Assembly: GCA_016350165.1 (NCBI GenBank)
Contig: CP066225.1
Coordinates: 3,038,001 to 3,102,000 of the forward strand
Length of the DNA stretch: 64,000 bases
Direction: 5' to 3'
Origin: Planctomycetota bacterium
GTDB lineage: Bacteria; Planctomycetota; Phycisphaerae; Phycisphaerales; Phycisphaeraceae
Below the pieces are notes generated by a model. It did no database searches. It had not been told where the DNA came from and was given only the letters and a program-made list of their open reading frames with translations. Of the stretch, positions 27,409 through 36,124 are shown piece by piece. Position 1 is the first letter of the stretch, and every line of letters starts with the position of its first letter. The translations under genes were made by a program, and so were the position numbers.

Positions 27409-28164
27409 TGTTAGTTTAGTTAAGTCTTTTTTAGCTAGTTGTTGATTTCGAGACGTATTTTGAAAATACTCATTGAATTGCTAGGTATTCACCATCTTTG
27501 CTGTAATGATTAGATTGGGTTTGGGGAATTGTGTTAGAAGTCTTGCTTTACCCATACCTGCAACAAATTTACTTTCTCCCCAATCAATTAGCTGTTAGCC
27601 TAGAACATGATCTGTAGTTTGGCGCATTGAAAAAATGGTTTAGATTGACTGTTTGATGACAGCACATCTTATGAAACTTACTGCGGTCTGCTTACTGCTT
27701 GTGCATGCATAAGCATCGAGGTATTCAGCCTTTTTTTGGGAAAAAGGACGTGCCTAGGGTACCGCAGGCTAAAACAACCACTCAGCATGACTTTTTGAGT
27801 TTCTTGCATGTTATCATTGTAAATTGCTATTTTGTACATGCAACACAATTTGCGCCTTCTTATTCAATTGCAAACACTTGCCTTGGGACAGTCCTGTCAA
27901 ATCGATATTTTCGACACAATTTAACATAAAATTTAATAGATATTCCGGCAAATGGCATTCTAGGCTGTATTTGACGGCTCCTTGAATACCCTCAACCAGT
28001 GCTGAATCATCACTAAATTGACTATCCCCGAAAAGTGAACAGCCAGCTCTTTGTACCGTGTGGCGATGTGCCTGCAATGTTCTATCAGAGAAGGTCACGA
28101 AGATTTGGACAGTCGGTTAAGCTAAGAGTTGGCGCATAGTTCCCAGCAGGAACGAGTAGGGACA
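27409..28164. other. stretch without a convincing gene
   Basis: It must hold the promoter of the deacetylase-headed operon near 27409-27550. An open frame on the minus strand, 27814-28098, encodes 94 residues with no resemblance I can name and no clear ribosome-binding site; it may be degraded sequence attached to the IS3 relic that follows. Nothing else is visible. Confidence 0.35.
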
Positions 28165-28645
28165 ATGAAAAACAACGTCGCATGCATACTATAAAATTCA
28201 AGTTGATGGTTGCTTTAGAAGCGGTCAAAGGCCTTTAAACCGTTGATGAGATCGTAGCAGGCGTCAAATCCATTCATATTTGCTGAAAGACCTGGCGATT
28301 GATCGGCCGGACCTAGTTTGGTGTGGCGACATCACCTGCATTCCCATGATGCGCGGGTACATGTGCTTGTTTGCGGTGATGGACTGACACTTACGGAAGG
28401 TGATTGCGTGGGAGTTGTTAAACACACTGGAGATTGATTTTTGCGTTGCGGTACTCAATAGTGCTGCCGAGTTTGCAAGCAAACGTTCTGAGATATTCAA
28501 CATAGATCAAAGCCGACCGCTAATGTCTAACCAGTGGATAGGCAGGATCAAAGAGTTGAATGTGAAGATCAACATGGATGGCAAGGGCCGTTGGCTGGAC
28601 AACGTGATGATCGAGTGACTTTGGCGGAGTCTGAAGTATGAGGAC
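28165..28645 (+). pseudogene. remnant of an IS3-family transposase (orfA and orfB pieces)
   Basis: A short piece in one frame (28167-28284) reads like the start of OrfA (RRMHTIKFKLMVALEAVKGL, a stop, then TVDEI). A second piece in another frame (28286-28645) reads like the integrase core of OrfB: LAIDRPDLVWCGDIT with the first catalytic Asp, stops at GTGATGGAC-TGA and after VMIE, KVIAWELLNTLEIDFCV, IFNIDQS with the second Asp, and MDGKGRWLDNVMIE with the catalytic Glu, then LWRSLKYED. The middle of the element is deleted and at least four stops or frameshifts are present. It is dead. It lies between the deacetylase operon and the GDP-fucose genes, inside the tRNA-bounded region. Confidence 0.85.
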
Positions 28646-28724
28646 TGATGTGGTGTCAGTGTGTATGGTGGTTCTTGAACAGCGAATCTATTTCATTGAT
28701 CGCATTCGTTACACGTACAAGCTC

Positions 28725-29690
28725 TTACCTATACCGAATCTCGCGCACCTGATCCTGTGATTCGAACCATGCGATTGTTTTCTTTAAACCTTCCTCGAAC
28801 CCAACTTTAGCCTGCCAGCCCATGACTTTCTTGGCTCGTTCAGTGTTCAAGCAGCGGCGCGGTTGCCCATCGGGTTTTGTTGTGTCCCATTTGATCTCAC
28901 CCTTAAAGCGGCAAAGCTTTGTAACCAACTCAACCAGATCTTTGATCATAATCTCCGAGCCTGTGCCAAGATTGATCGGGGCAGGGTGGTCTACTTTTTC
29001 CGCTGCAACAACGATTGCTTCCGCAGCATCCTCGACATACAAAAACTCACGTGAAGCGCTGCCAGTCCCCCAGCATTCAATGTAATCCGCACCTCTGTCA
29101 CGTGCTTCGATACACTTGCGGATCAGTGCAGGAATGACATGTGAAGTATGAAGATCGAAATTATCTCCCGGCCCATACAGATTGACCGGCAAGACGACTG
29201 CTGAATCCAGCCCGTACTCACGCTGATACCCGTCAAGCATGACAGAAAGCGTTTTTTTTGCCACGCCGTAGGGAGCGTTGGTTTCCTCGGGGAAGCCGTT
29301 CCACAAGTCATCTTCTTTAAAGGGGATCGGTGCGAATTTGGGGTAGGCGCAGACAGTGCCTGTCTGGACAAATTTTTTGATCTTGTTTTTGCGAGCATGT
29401 TCGATCAGGTGCATGCCCATCGATAGGTTTGCAAAACAGAAACGTCCGGGGTGATCACGGTTGGCACCAATCCCGCCGACTTCCGCGGCAAGGTGAATTA
29501 CAACGTCCGGTTTCGCATCTTCATACAGACGAATCACGTTAGCTTCGCATGTGAGATCGTAGTCCTTGCGCCTTGGGATAAAGATTTGACCTTGCGAAAC
29601 ACCATGCGAAAGCAGCGTTTTCTGGACAAATTGCCCGAGAAACCCCGCGCCGCCCGTGATGACAATTTTGTGCTTTTTGAGGTCTAGCAT
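28725..29690 (-). CDS. fcl: GDP-L-fucose synthase
   Basis: A 321-aa SDR enzyme that converts GDP-4-keto-6-deoxymannose to GDP-L-fucose (epimerisation at C3 and C5, then NADPH reduction). The motifs are ITGGAGFLGQ (11-20), HLAAEVGGI (66-74), the catalytic Tyr141 and Lys145 in APYGVAKK, and NLYGPGDNFD, all characteristic of GDP-fucose synthase. A TTG at 29711 also opens the frame, but the ATG at 29690 gives the family-standard N-terminus LKKHKIVITGG. It is 45 bases after gmd, the enzyme making its substrate, so the two form an operon. Confidence 0.93.
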   Translation of the reverse strand: MLDLKKHKIVITGGAGFLGQFVQKTLLSHGVSQGQIFIPRRKDYDLTCEANVIRLYEDAKPDVVIHLAAEVGGIGANRDHPGRFCFANLSMGMHLIEHARKNKIKKFVQTGTVCAYPKFAPIPFKEDDLWNGFPEETNAPYGVAKKTLSVMLDGYQREYGLDSAVVLPVNLYGPGDNFDLHTSHVIPALIRKCIEARDRGADYIECWGTGSASREFLYVEDAAEAIVVAAEKVDHPAPINLGTGSEIMIKDLVELVTKLCRFKGEIKWDTTKPDGQPRRCLNTERAKKVMGWQAKVGFEEGLKKTIAWFESQDQVREIRYR

Positions 29691-29735
29691 ATGAACAGGA
29701 AATTCCTTCAATTCTGTATGTGGTGTGGAATAGCA

Positions 29736-30809
<1,074 letters not shown>

Positions 30810-31065
30810 TTATCTTATCTGACCGAGTGAGCATCAACTTGGTGCGTACTGCATGAGTAAGATTGAGGCCGAATCTGCATTGACGTACTTTAGCAGAAGC
30901 AGCATTAACTACCATCTCTGTTTAGTTCAAACAAACGATCAGCCAGAGATGCAAGATGTTGCCGCTTTTTGCAGAATAAGAAAAGTTTGGTTTTTTGTGA
31001 TTTTTACTGCACTCGAAGCAGTAAGCCTTCATCTCATGTGGCCAAAACAGTGCTCTTGCCGATGA

Positions 31066-31266
31066 TCATTTATGTGCAGATGGCGGCTGAGCAATTCTCT
31101 TGATTAAAATGCCAATTGTCACCTTCCTCAGCCCCCAAAGTGCCCCGCAAAGAGACAACAAAAGGGTCGGAACGCCAGCCTCTGGGACGAAATCTGTTCC
31201 CCTCTGGCAAAACCAGCCGCCAGCCTCATTTTCCCCGAATCGTCGTAACTCTCTAATAGTGCGCAT
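31066..31266 (-). pseudogene. possible PEP-CTERM tail remnant
   Basis: A 66-codon open frame that starts right after the tRNA-Gly terminator. Its middle reads FVPEAGVPTLLLSLCGALWGLRK: a VPEA motif, a hydrophobic run and basic residues, which is the order of a PEP-CTERM sorting tail, with Ala for the second Pro. There is no signal peptide or body domain. It could be the leftover end of a PEP-CTERM gene or a chance match. No function is claimed. Confidence 0.3.
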
Positions 31267-31271
31267 AATAA

Positions 31272-31303
31272 AAAACGCTAATCAACTGTTGTCGACTAGC
31301 GTC
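31272..31303 (-). terminator. rho-independent terminator of tRNA-Gly
   Basis: Read on the minus strand, ACGCTAGTCGACA pairs with TTGATTAGCGT around a short loop and is followed by TTTTTTA. Confidence 0.85.
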
Positions 31304-31308
31304 TAAAA

Positions 31309-31379
31309 GCGGGTGATGAGATTTGAACTCACGACATTCACGTTGGCAACGTGACGCTCTACCACTGAGCTACACCCGC
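31309..31379 (-). tRNA. tRNA-Gly (GCC anticodon)
   Basis: Minus-strand cloverleaf: a 7-bp acceptor stem GCGGGTG/CACCCGC, D-arm GCTC-AGTGGTA-GAGC, anticodon loop TTGCCAA on a TCACG/CGTGA stem, a five-base variable region, and T-arm GTGAG-TTCAAAT-CTCAT with one mismatch. The anticodon GCC reads glycine codons GGC and GGU. CCA is not encoded. Its 3' half and terminator are repeated in decayed form at 13454-13524, making it the likely attachment site of an ancient insertion. Confidence 0.95.
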
Positions 31380-31760
31380 GTTGGTGTCTCGTTGAGAGAG
31401 GGGTAGTTTAGCTGAAAATATCACCGATGCAAGTCAGCCAGCCAAAGAAAGTGGGTGTGAATTAAGTGTGGAAGATTGGGGAGAATATGCTCTCCGATAC
31501 CATTCACAACTGGGTGAATAGACGCTTGGGAGGCAAGATAATGCCATGATTTTTCAATTAGTTTGTGTTCACAGACGGTTAAATGGGGATAAATCACACA
31601 AATCGAAAAAAAACAAGAAGTTCTGCATGGAAATATAAGTCGCTTCTCTGTTTGATATTGCGAATAGACTTCAGAGTCGCAAAAGTTTGTTCATCAACTT
31701 TTTTTACCGATCGGGCGATTGCGTTGGGCTAAGGTAGTGGTTAGGTTGTAGCCAACTAAC
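31380..31760. other. intergenic region upstream of the cobalamin riboswitch
   Basis: No gene. It should hold the tRNA promoter (minus strand) and the promoter for the riboswitch transcript (plus strand); I cannot place either with confidence. Confidence 0.35.
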
Positions 31761-31997
31761 AGGTGAAGCAGTTGTCTGTGTTGAAGATCAACTGCTTCTG
31801 AAAATGGGAAAGAGGACCCGCCTCGCTGTGCTTCATGCATGACGAATGGGAACAAGCCTCTGCGGACGCGCCGCCGTAATGAGCGATCAGCAAATGCTGT
31901 GTGTCACGTTCTGCGAAAGTCACTGATGGATCTGCAACGGATCGATTGGGAAGGCAAGCAGAAATGTGAAAAGCTCTAAGCCGGAAGACCTGCCTGA
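31761..31997 (+). promoter_or_regulatory. cobalamin (B12) riboswitch aptamer
   Basis: The conserved blocks of the adenosylcobalamin aptamer appear in the right order and spacing: an AGGTG opening with an AGCAGTTG/CAACTGCT stem and AAAATGGGAA (31761-31810); a second ATGGGAA before a stem; the core GCGGACGCGCCGCCGTAAT (31862-31880); AGTCACTG (31918-31925); GGGAAGG (31948-31954); and the closing GCCGGAAGACCTGCCT (31980-31995). It lies about 180 bases before the first gene of a three-gene run and should reduce that run's expression when B12 is plentiful. Boundaries are approximate. Confidence 0.95.
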
Positions 31998-32039
31998 TAG
32001 TGCCGATTGCTGTCCTCGCGTAAGGGACATAAGTGCACG

Positions 32040-32064
32040 GAGATCACAATCCCTGAGTGATCTC
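32040..32064 (+). promoter_or_regulatory. possible expression-platform hairpin of the B12 riboswitch
   Basis: GAGATCAC and GTGATCTC form a perfect 8-bp stem with a 9-base loop between the aptamer and the first gene. No U-run follows, so it is not a classical terminator; control at translation or through alternative pairing is possible. Confidence 0.45.
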
Positions 32065-32179
32065 ATCTCTTATGATCTTCAGGCATCTTATTTAAGCCCG
32101 AGCCTTACCGATGGACGCAGATTATTTCATCCATCAGGGTTGTTCTGCGCGAATCAGAACAAAAAGGAAGGCATTCAAG

Positions 32180-32998
32180 ATGCGACGTCACTTTCAGTTT
32201 CTTAAACATTGTGGGTTCACTGCCCTCGCATTTGCTACCTGTGCAAATGTCTACGCTGGCGATTTTGATCCAGCTGCAGGGCAAAGTGGCAGCCTCGCCA
32301 TTCACATGGATGACACAGCGTTTGTTGCATGGGCAACCGACATCGAACTGCAGCGTGGTCCAGTCGATATCACCAACGCTTCAAGCGCATTAGCCAACTA
32401 CGGTTCCCCCGACATGGCTCTCGGTAAAGCAACTGGTTCTTCATACGATGTCGTCTCACTCGGCGACAGCGGCTCCGCAACACTCACCTTCAATAAACCT
32501 ATCACTAACGGGCAGGGTGCTGACTTTGCGATCTTCGAAAACAGCTTCAGCGATACCTTCCTCGAATTTGCTTTTGTTGAAGTAAGCTCCGATGGCGCAA
32601 ACTTCTTCCGTTTCGATTCAATCTCACAAACACAAACCGACACACAAATCAACGGCTTCGGCATCACCGATCCAACTAACATCTACAACCTCGCAGGTAA
32701 ATACAAGCAAGGTTTCGGCACAAGTTTCGATCTCGATCAACTCCTCAATAACGATGGCCTCGATGTGAATGCAATCACTCACGTCAAAGTCATCGACGTT
32801 GTTGGCAGCATTGATGAAGCCTATGGTTCCAAAGATTCACTCGGCAACATGATTAATGATCCTTTCACCACGCCCTTTAGCTCAAGCGGTTTCGACCTCG
32901 ACGCTGTAGGCGTGATTAATCAACTGCCCGAACCAGCATCAGCATTACTCGTTTTTGCTGGCATAACCATGGGACTTCTTCGTCGTCAACATAACTAA
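32180..32998 (+). CDS. B12-riboswitch-controlled PEP-CTERM surface protein
   Basis: A 272-aa exported protein and first gene under the cobalamin riboswitch. The frame opens at 32111, but the ATG at 32180 has AAGGAAGG in front and begins a signal peptide (MRRHFQFLKHCGFTALAFA...YAG). The body has GADFAIFENSFSDTFLEFAF followed by VEVSSDGANFFRFDSIS, a pattern I associate with a bacterial cell-surface protein family that ends in sorting signals, possibly adhesive or ligand-binding. The tail is LPEPAS, a hydrophobic stretch and RRQ, a PEP-CTERM signal. Its place under a B12 riboswitch suggests a role in B12 capture or a B12-sparing response; that is inference. A similar propeller protein follows 74 bases later. 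Confidence 0.82.
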   Translation: MRRHFQFLKHCGFTALAFATCANVYAGDFDPAAGQSGSLAIHMDDTAFVAWATDIELQRGPVDITNASSALANYGSPDMALGKATGSSYDVVSLGDSGSATLTFNKPITNGQGADFAIFENSFSDTFLEFAFVEVSSDGANFFRFDSISQTQTDTQINGFGITDPTNIYNLAGKYKQGFGTSFDLDQLLNNDGLDVNAITHVKVIDVVGSIDEAYGSKDSLGNMINDPFTTPFSSSGFDLDAVGVINQLPEPASALLVFAGITMGLLRRQHN

Positions 32999-33072
32999 TT
33001 TGTAAAAGAGACTGAGTGAAAACTCGGCATCAATAAACACAACGCACAAACTATAAAAAAGAGAAACACGAG

Positions 33073-34119
33073 ATGAGAAAGCTATCAACATTAACAGCAG
33101 GTTTAGCAACATTCGTCGTTGCCGCTTCAGCTAACGCAGCAATCCAGTTCACAAACTATGGTTACCTCGCACCAATCGAAGGCAACCGCGTACGCATCGA
33201 CGTTGCAGAACTCAACGGTTCAACGCAACTCGTCTACACCACAGGCCGTCGCATCCTCACCGCTGACATGGCCCCAAACCTCACCGAATCCAGCTGGACT
33301 CAAATTTCAAACAAGTTCGCAATGGGCGATCCTTCATTCGCTGTCGTCAATCCATTCGACAACACCAAACTTCTCTGGGGGCAGGGCGGTGGCTTCGATG
33401 TTGTAAACCCAATGAACATCGTCAGCGGCCTCGATACTTCAAGCGTTACATTCTCTGACGGCATCACACCAATGCCAAACGTTTACGATGCTCAATGGCG
33501 CAGTGAAAACGAAATGTACGTCGTCGCTAAACTCCCAACAAACGCAAGCAGCACCAATCGTTTGCTCCGTATCTACGAAGATGCAGGTGCGTGGCAAACC
33601 CAAGAGATAATCGAGTTCACCAATGAATTCCTTTACTCTGGTGCGATGACTCTCGATACCGCAGGCAACGTCTACATGTCCAACTCATCAGGCAAAATCT
33701 TCAAGTTCACTGCAGGCGAAATTAATGCTGCAATCGCGAATGACACGAAGATACAGCTTGATGGCGACTCCGACGCCGATGCACATTATCTAACGAATCT
33801 TGGCACTTCAGGTTCATTTGAAATCGTCGATAACAAACTGTTTGCAAGTGGTTGGGAACTAACCAATACATTAAAGAGCTTTGATCTCGAAACCGGCGTG
33901 ATTGCTGAGTACATCATTGACGATGCACACTCAAGCAATTACGGCTATCAACTCGCTGGCTACGGCGATCAACTCTTTGCCATCAGAGACGGCGTCGATT
34001 GGTCAACCTTCACCTTCGGTAACTCAATCCTCTGGGGTGCAACCATCCCCGAACCAACTTCACTGGCACTGTTCACTTTCGCCAGCCTCGGCATGCTTAA
34101 ACGACGCGCACGCAAATAA
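33073..34119 (+). CDS. PEP-CTERM protein with beta-propeller-like repeats
   Basis: A 348-aa exported protein. The signal peptide is MRKLSTLTAGLATFVVAASANA, and the C-terminus is IPEPTS, a hydrophobic segment and KRRARK, a PEP-CTERM sorting signal. The body holds repeated strands of the NHL/propeller kind (for example AMTLDTAGNVYMSNSSGKIFK, DNKLFASGWELTNTLKSFDL, YGDQLFAIRDG), so a beta-propeller is likely. In Bacteroides the B12-binding surface protein BtuG is a propeller controlled by the same kind of riboswitch; sequence relation to BtuG is not visible, so the parallel is only functional inference. It lies between the riboswitch gene and a pseudopilin, followed by a hairpin. Confidence 0.8.
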   Translation: MRKLSTLTAGLATFVVAASANAAIQFTNYGYLAPIEGNRVRIDVAELNGSTQLVYTTGRRILTADMAPNLTESSWTQISNKFAMGDPSFAVVNPFDNTKLLWGQGGGFDVVNPMNIVSGLDTSSVTFSDGITPMPNVYDAQWRSENEMYVVAKLPTNASSTNRLLRIYEDAGAWQTQEIIEFTNEFLYSGAMTLDTAGNVYMSNSSGKIFKFTAGEINAAIANDTKIQLDGDSDADAHYLTNLGTSGSFEIVDNKLFASGWELTNTLKSFDLETGVIAEYIIDDAHSSNYGYQLAGYGDQLFAIRDGVDWSTFTFGNSILWGATIPEPTSLALFTFASLGMLKRRARK

Positions 34120-34138
34120 ACATTCCCCTTTTCCCCAA

Positions 34139-34168
34139 ATCTGTTGTCAGGGAAATCTGACAACAGAT
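34139..34168 (+). repeat. perfect inverted repeat between operon genes
   Basis: ATCTGTTGTCAG and CTGACAACAGAT form a 12-bp perfect stem with a GGAAAT loop in the gap between the propeller gene and the pseudopilin gene. A third, imperfect copy (AATCTGGCAACAGATTA) follows at 34174-34190. No U-run follows, so it is likelier an mRNA-stabilising or regulatory hairpin than a terminator. Confidence 0.7.
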
Positions 34169-34222
34169 CTTTAAATCTGGCAACAGATTACTAAAAACTT
34201 TGTCCCAACAACGTGAGTTAAC

Positions 34223-35077
34223 ATGAACACAAACACACTTAAAAAACAGGCATTCACGCTGATTGAACTACTCGTCGTCATCAGCATCATTGCCCTCCTC
34301 ATCGGCATTCTACTGCCTGCACTCGCTGCTGGTCGTGAATCCGCCAGCCGCACCGTCTGTGCTTCAAACATACGTCAACTCGCGATCATGAACATCACAT
34401 ATGCAGCAGACAATCGCGAGTTCTTCGTCCCTGCAGCATACGATCATGAAGGTGAAAACCTTGAACGTTGGCACGGCGTTCGTAATGCAAAAAGTGAAGC
34501 ATTCGATTCATCTAAAGGCCGTCTCGTTTCCTATGGCCTCGGTGATGGTGAAGTTAAAGAATGTCCAACTTACGGCGACTTTCGCAATGACCAACCCGGT
34601 GAGTTTACACTAACATTCGAAGCCGGTTGCGGCGGCTACGGCTACAATGATCGTTACGTTGGCGGACGTTACGATATGTATGGCTACAACGCATCTTGGC
34701 AAATCGAAGCATCAAAATTCACCGCAAGAACTGACGACGCTCGTAACGCAACTTCAACCGTCATGTTCGCAGATTCAGGTTTGTGGCGACAGGAAGGTAA
34801 CGAACGTTTTGTCATCGAATACTCATTCATTCATAGCCCATACTGGGTTGATCCAAACGGCCCAATCCCTGCATGGGGTCATCCAACACCTTCGATCCAT
34901 TTCCGTCACAACGGATCAACCGCAAACGTCGCATGGCTTGATGGTCACGCCTCCGGTGAACAAATCGAATGGTCTGCTCCAAATACCTACCTTTCAGGCG
35001 TCGATGAAGATGGCATGATCGAACTTGAATCCGGCTGGTTTGGTCCTAAAGCCAACGACCTTTACGACCTCAACTAA
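34223..35077 (+). CDS. pseudopilin-like protein in the B12-riboswitch gene run
   Basis: A 284-aa protein with prepilin leader [10 protein letters not shown] followed by [20 protein letters not shown], then a large extracytoplasmic domain. Near the C-terminus [19 protein letters not shown] (about 231-249) is a version of the prepilin-type processing-associated H-X9-DG motif, here with ten residues between His and Asp-Gly. It lies 103 bases after the propeller PEP-CTERM gene and in the same direction; a terminator is not evident between them, so it may share control by the B12 riboswitch. Confidence 0.87.
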   Translation: MNTNTLKKQAFTLIELLVVISIIALLIGILLPALAAGRESASRTVCASNIRQLAIMNITYAADNREFFVPAAYDHEGENLERWHGVRNAKSEAFDSSKGRLVSYGLGDGEVKECPTYGDFRNDQPGEFTLTFEAGCGGYGYNDRYVGGRYDMYGYNASWQIEASKFTARTDDARNATSTVMFADSGLWRQEGNERFVIEYSFIHSPYWVDPNGPIPAWGHPTPSIHFRHNGSTANVAWLDGHASGEQIEWSAPNTYLSGVDEDGMIELESGWFGPKANDLYDLN

Positions 35078-35255
35078 TCACAAGATAGAGAATCAATTCG
35101 ACACTCATTCAAGCACCACCAGCACTAGCACAATCGTACCATCTATATCTAGGTACAATCTAGCGCACAATACTACTGTCCAATACCTACGCAAATGTTA
35201 TGATATGTTTGGTCCAATGTTGATCAGCAAATCAGAACAATAACAGGAGATGGGC

Positions 35256-35930
35256 ATGAGCTTAAAAATCACCTTCTTGGGACACTCAGGATTCTTAATC
35301 AGTGACGGACAATACACCGTTGCAATCGATCCCTTCCTCACTGATAATCCCGTCGCGCAACACAAAGCAGCCGACATTCACTGCGATTACATCGCATTAA
35401 CCCATGGCCACGCCGACCACTTCGGCGACACCCTCTCCATCGCAGCAAATAATGACGCAACCGTCATCGCTAACTTTGAAATCTGCGCGTACTGTGAATC
35501 CCAAGGCGTCCGCAAAACGGAACCCGGTAACCCAGGCGGCAGAATCTACACTCCATTCGGTTACATCGCTTTCACACCCGCCATCCACTCATCAAGTTAC
35601 GAAGGTATGTACATGGGCGTCGCAGCAGGTCTCGTCCTCGACATCGGTGGCCATAAAATCTACCATGCCGGCGACACCGCACTCTTCAGTGACATGGCAA
35701 TGATCGGCGAAGTCGTGAAACCAGAAATCGCAATGCTTCCATGTGGCGATCGTTTCACGATGGGCCCACGTCTCGCACGTATGGCCGCCGAAATGATCAA
35801 ACCCAAATACGCAGTCCCAGTCCACCACTCAACGTGGCCGCTTCTTACCAGCGACCTCTCCGAGTTCCATCCCAACGACGTCACCGTCAAGCATATGGCC
35901 CCCGGCGATATCTGGAACTACGAAGGCTAA
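35256..35930 (+). CDS. UPF0173-type metal-dependent hydrolase (metallo-beta-lactamase fold)
   Basis: A 224-aa cytoplasmic protein. It opens ITFLGHSGFLI and has the zinc motif LTHGHADHFGD (48-58), then YHAGDTALFSDM and the late PVHHSTWPL, the full set of UPF0173 metal ligands. Substrate unknown. The ATG at 35256 has GGAG correctly spaced; an upstream ATG at 35250 lies within the spacer and is less likely. It has its own terminator and no obvious functional neighbour. Confidence 0.92.
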   Translation: MSLKITFLGHSGFLISDGQYTVAIDPFLTDNPVAQHKAADIHCDYIALTHGHADHFGDTLSIAANNDATVIANFEICAYCESQGVRKTEPGNPGGRIYTPFGYIAFTPAIHSSSYEGMYMGVAAGLVLDIGGHKIYHAGDTALFSDMAMIGEVVKPEIAMLPCGDRFTMGPRLARMAAEMIKPKYAVPVHHSTWPLLTSDLSEFHPNDVTVKHMAPGDIWNYEG

Positions 35931-35968
35931 TCACCCCAAAACATATTCACATATTAAACCACACAAAA

Positions 35969-35993
35969 TCCGCTACCCCAGCGGGTTTTTTAT
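35969..35993 (+). terminator. rho-independent terminator after UPF0173 gene
   Basis: CCGCT and AGCGG pair around a 5-base loop and are followed by GTTTTTTATT. Confidence 0.8.
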
Positions 35994-36124
35994 TGGCCTC
36001 ACACCATTATCCCCTATAAAAACAGTGATAAATCAACACACATCACCCCTGAGTACGATCATATATAAGTATGTTCTCATATCACGCACGGTATTTATGG
36101 GGTCCATGATAGTGGTGATTAATA

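Noticed and set aside
27814-28098. 94-codon minus-strand frame before the IS3 relic
   Set aside because: No recognisable similarity or ribosome-binding site; could be decayed sequence, so no gene is called.
31966-32205. 79-codon frame over the end of the riboswitch
   Set aside because: It covers conserved riboswitch bases and the start of the real gene; an accident of frame.
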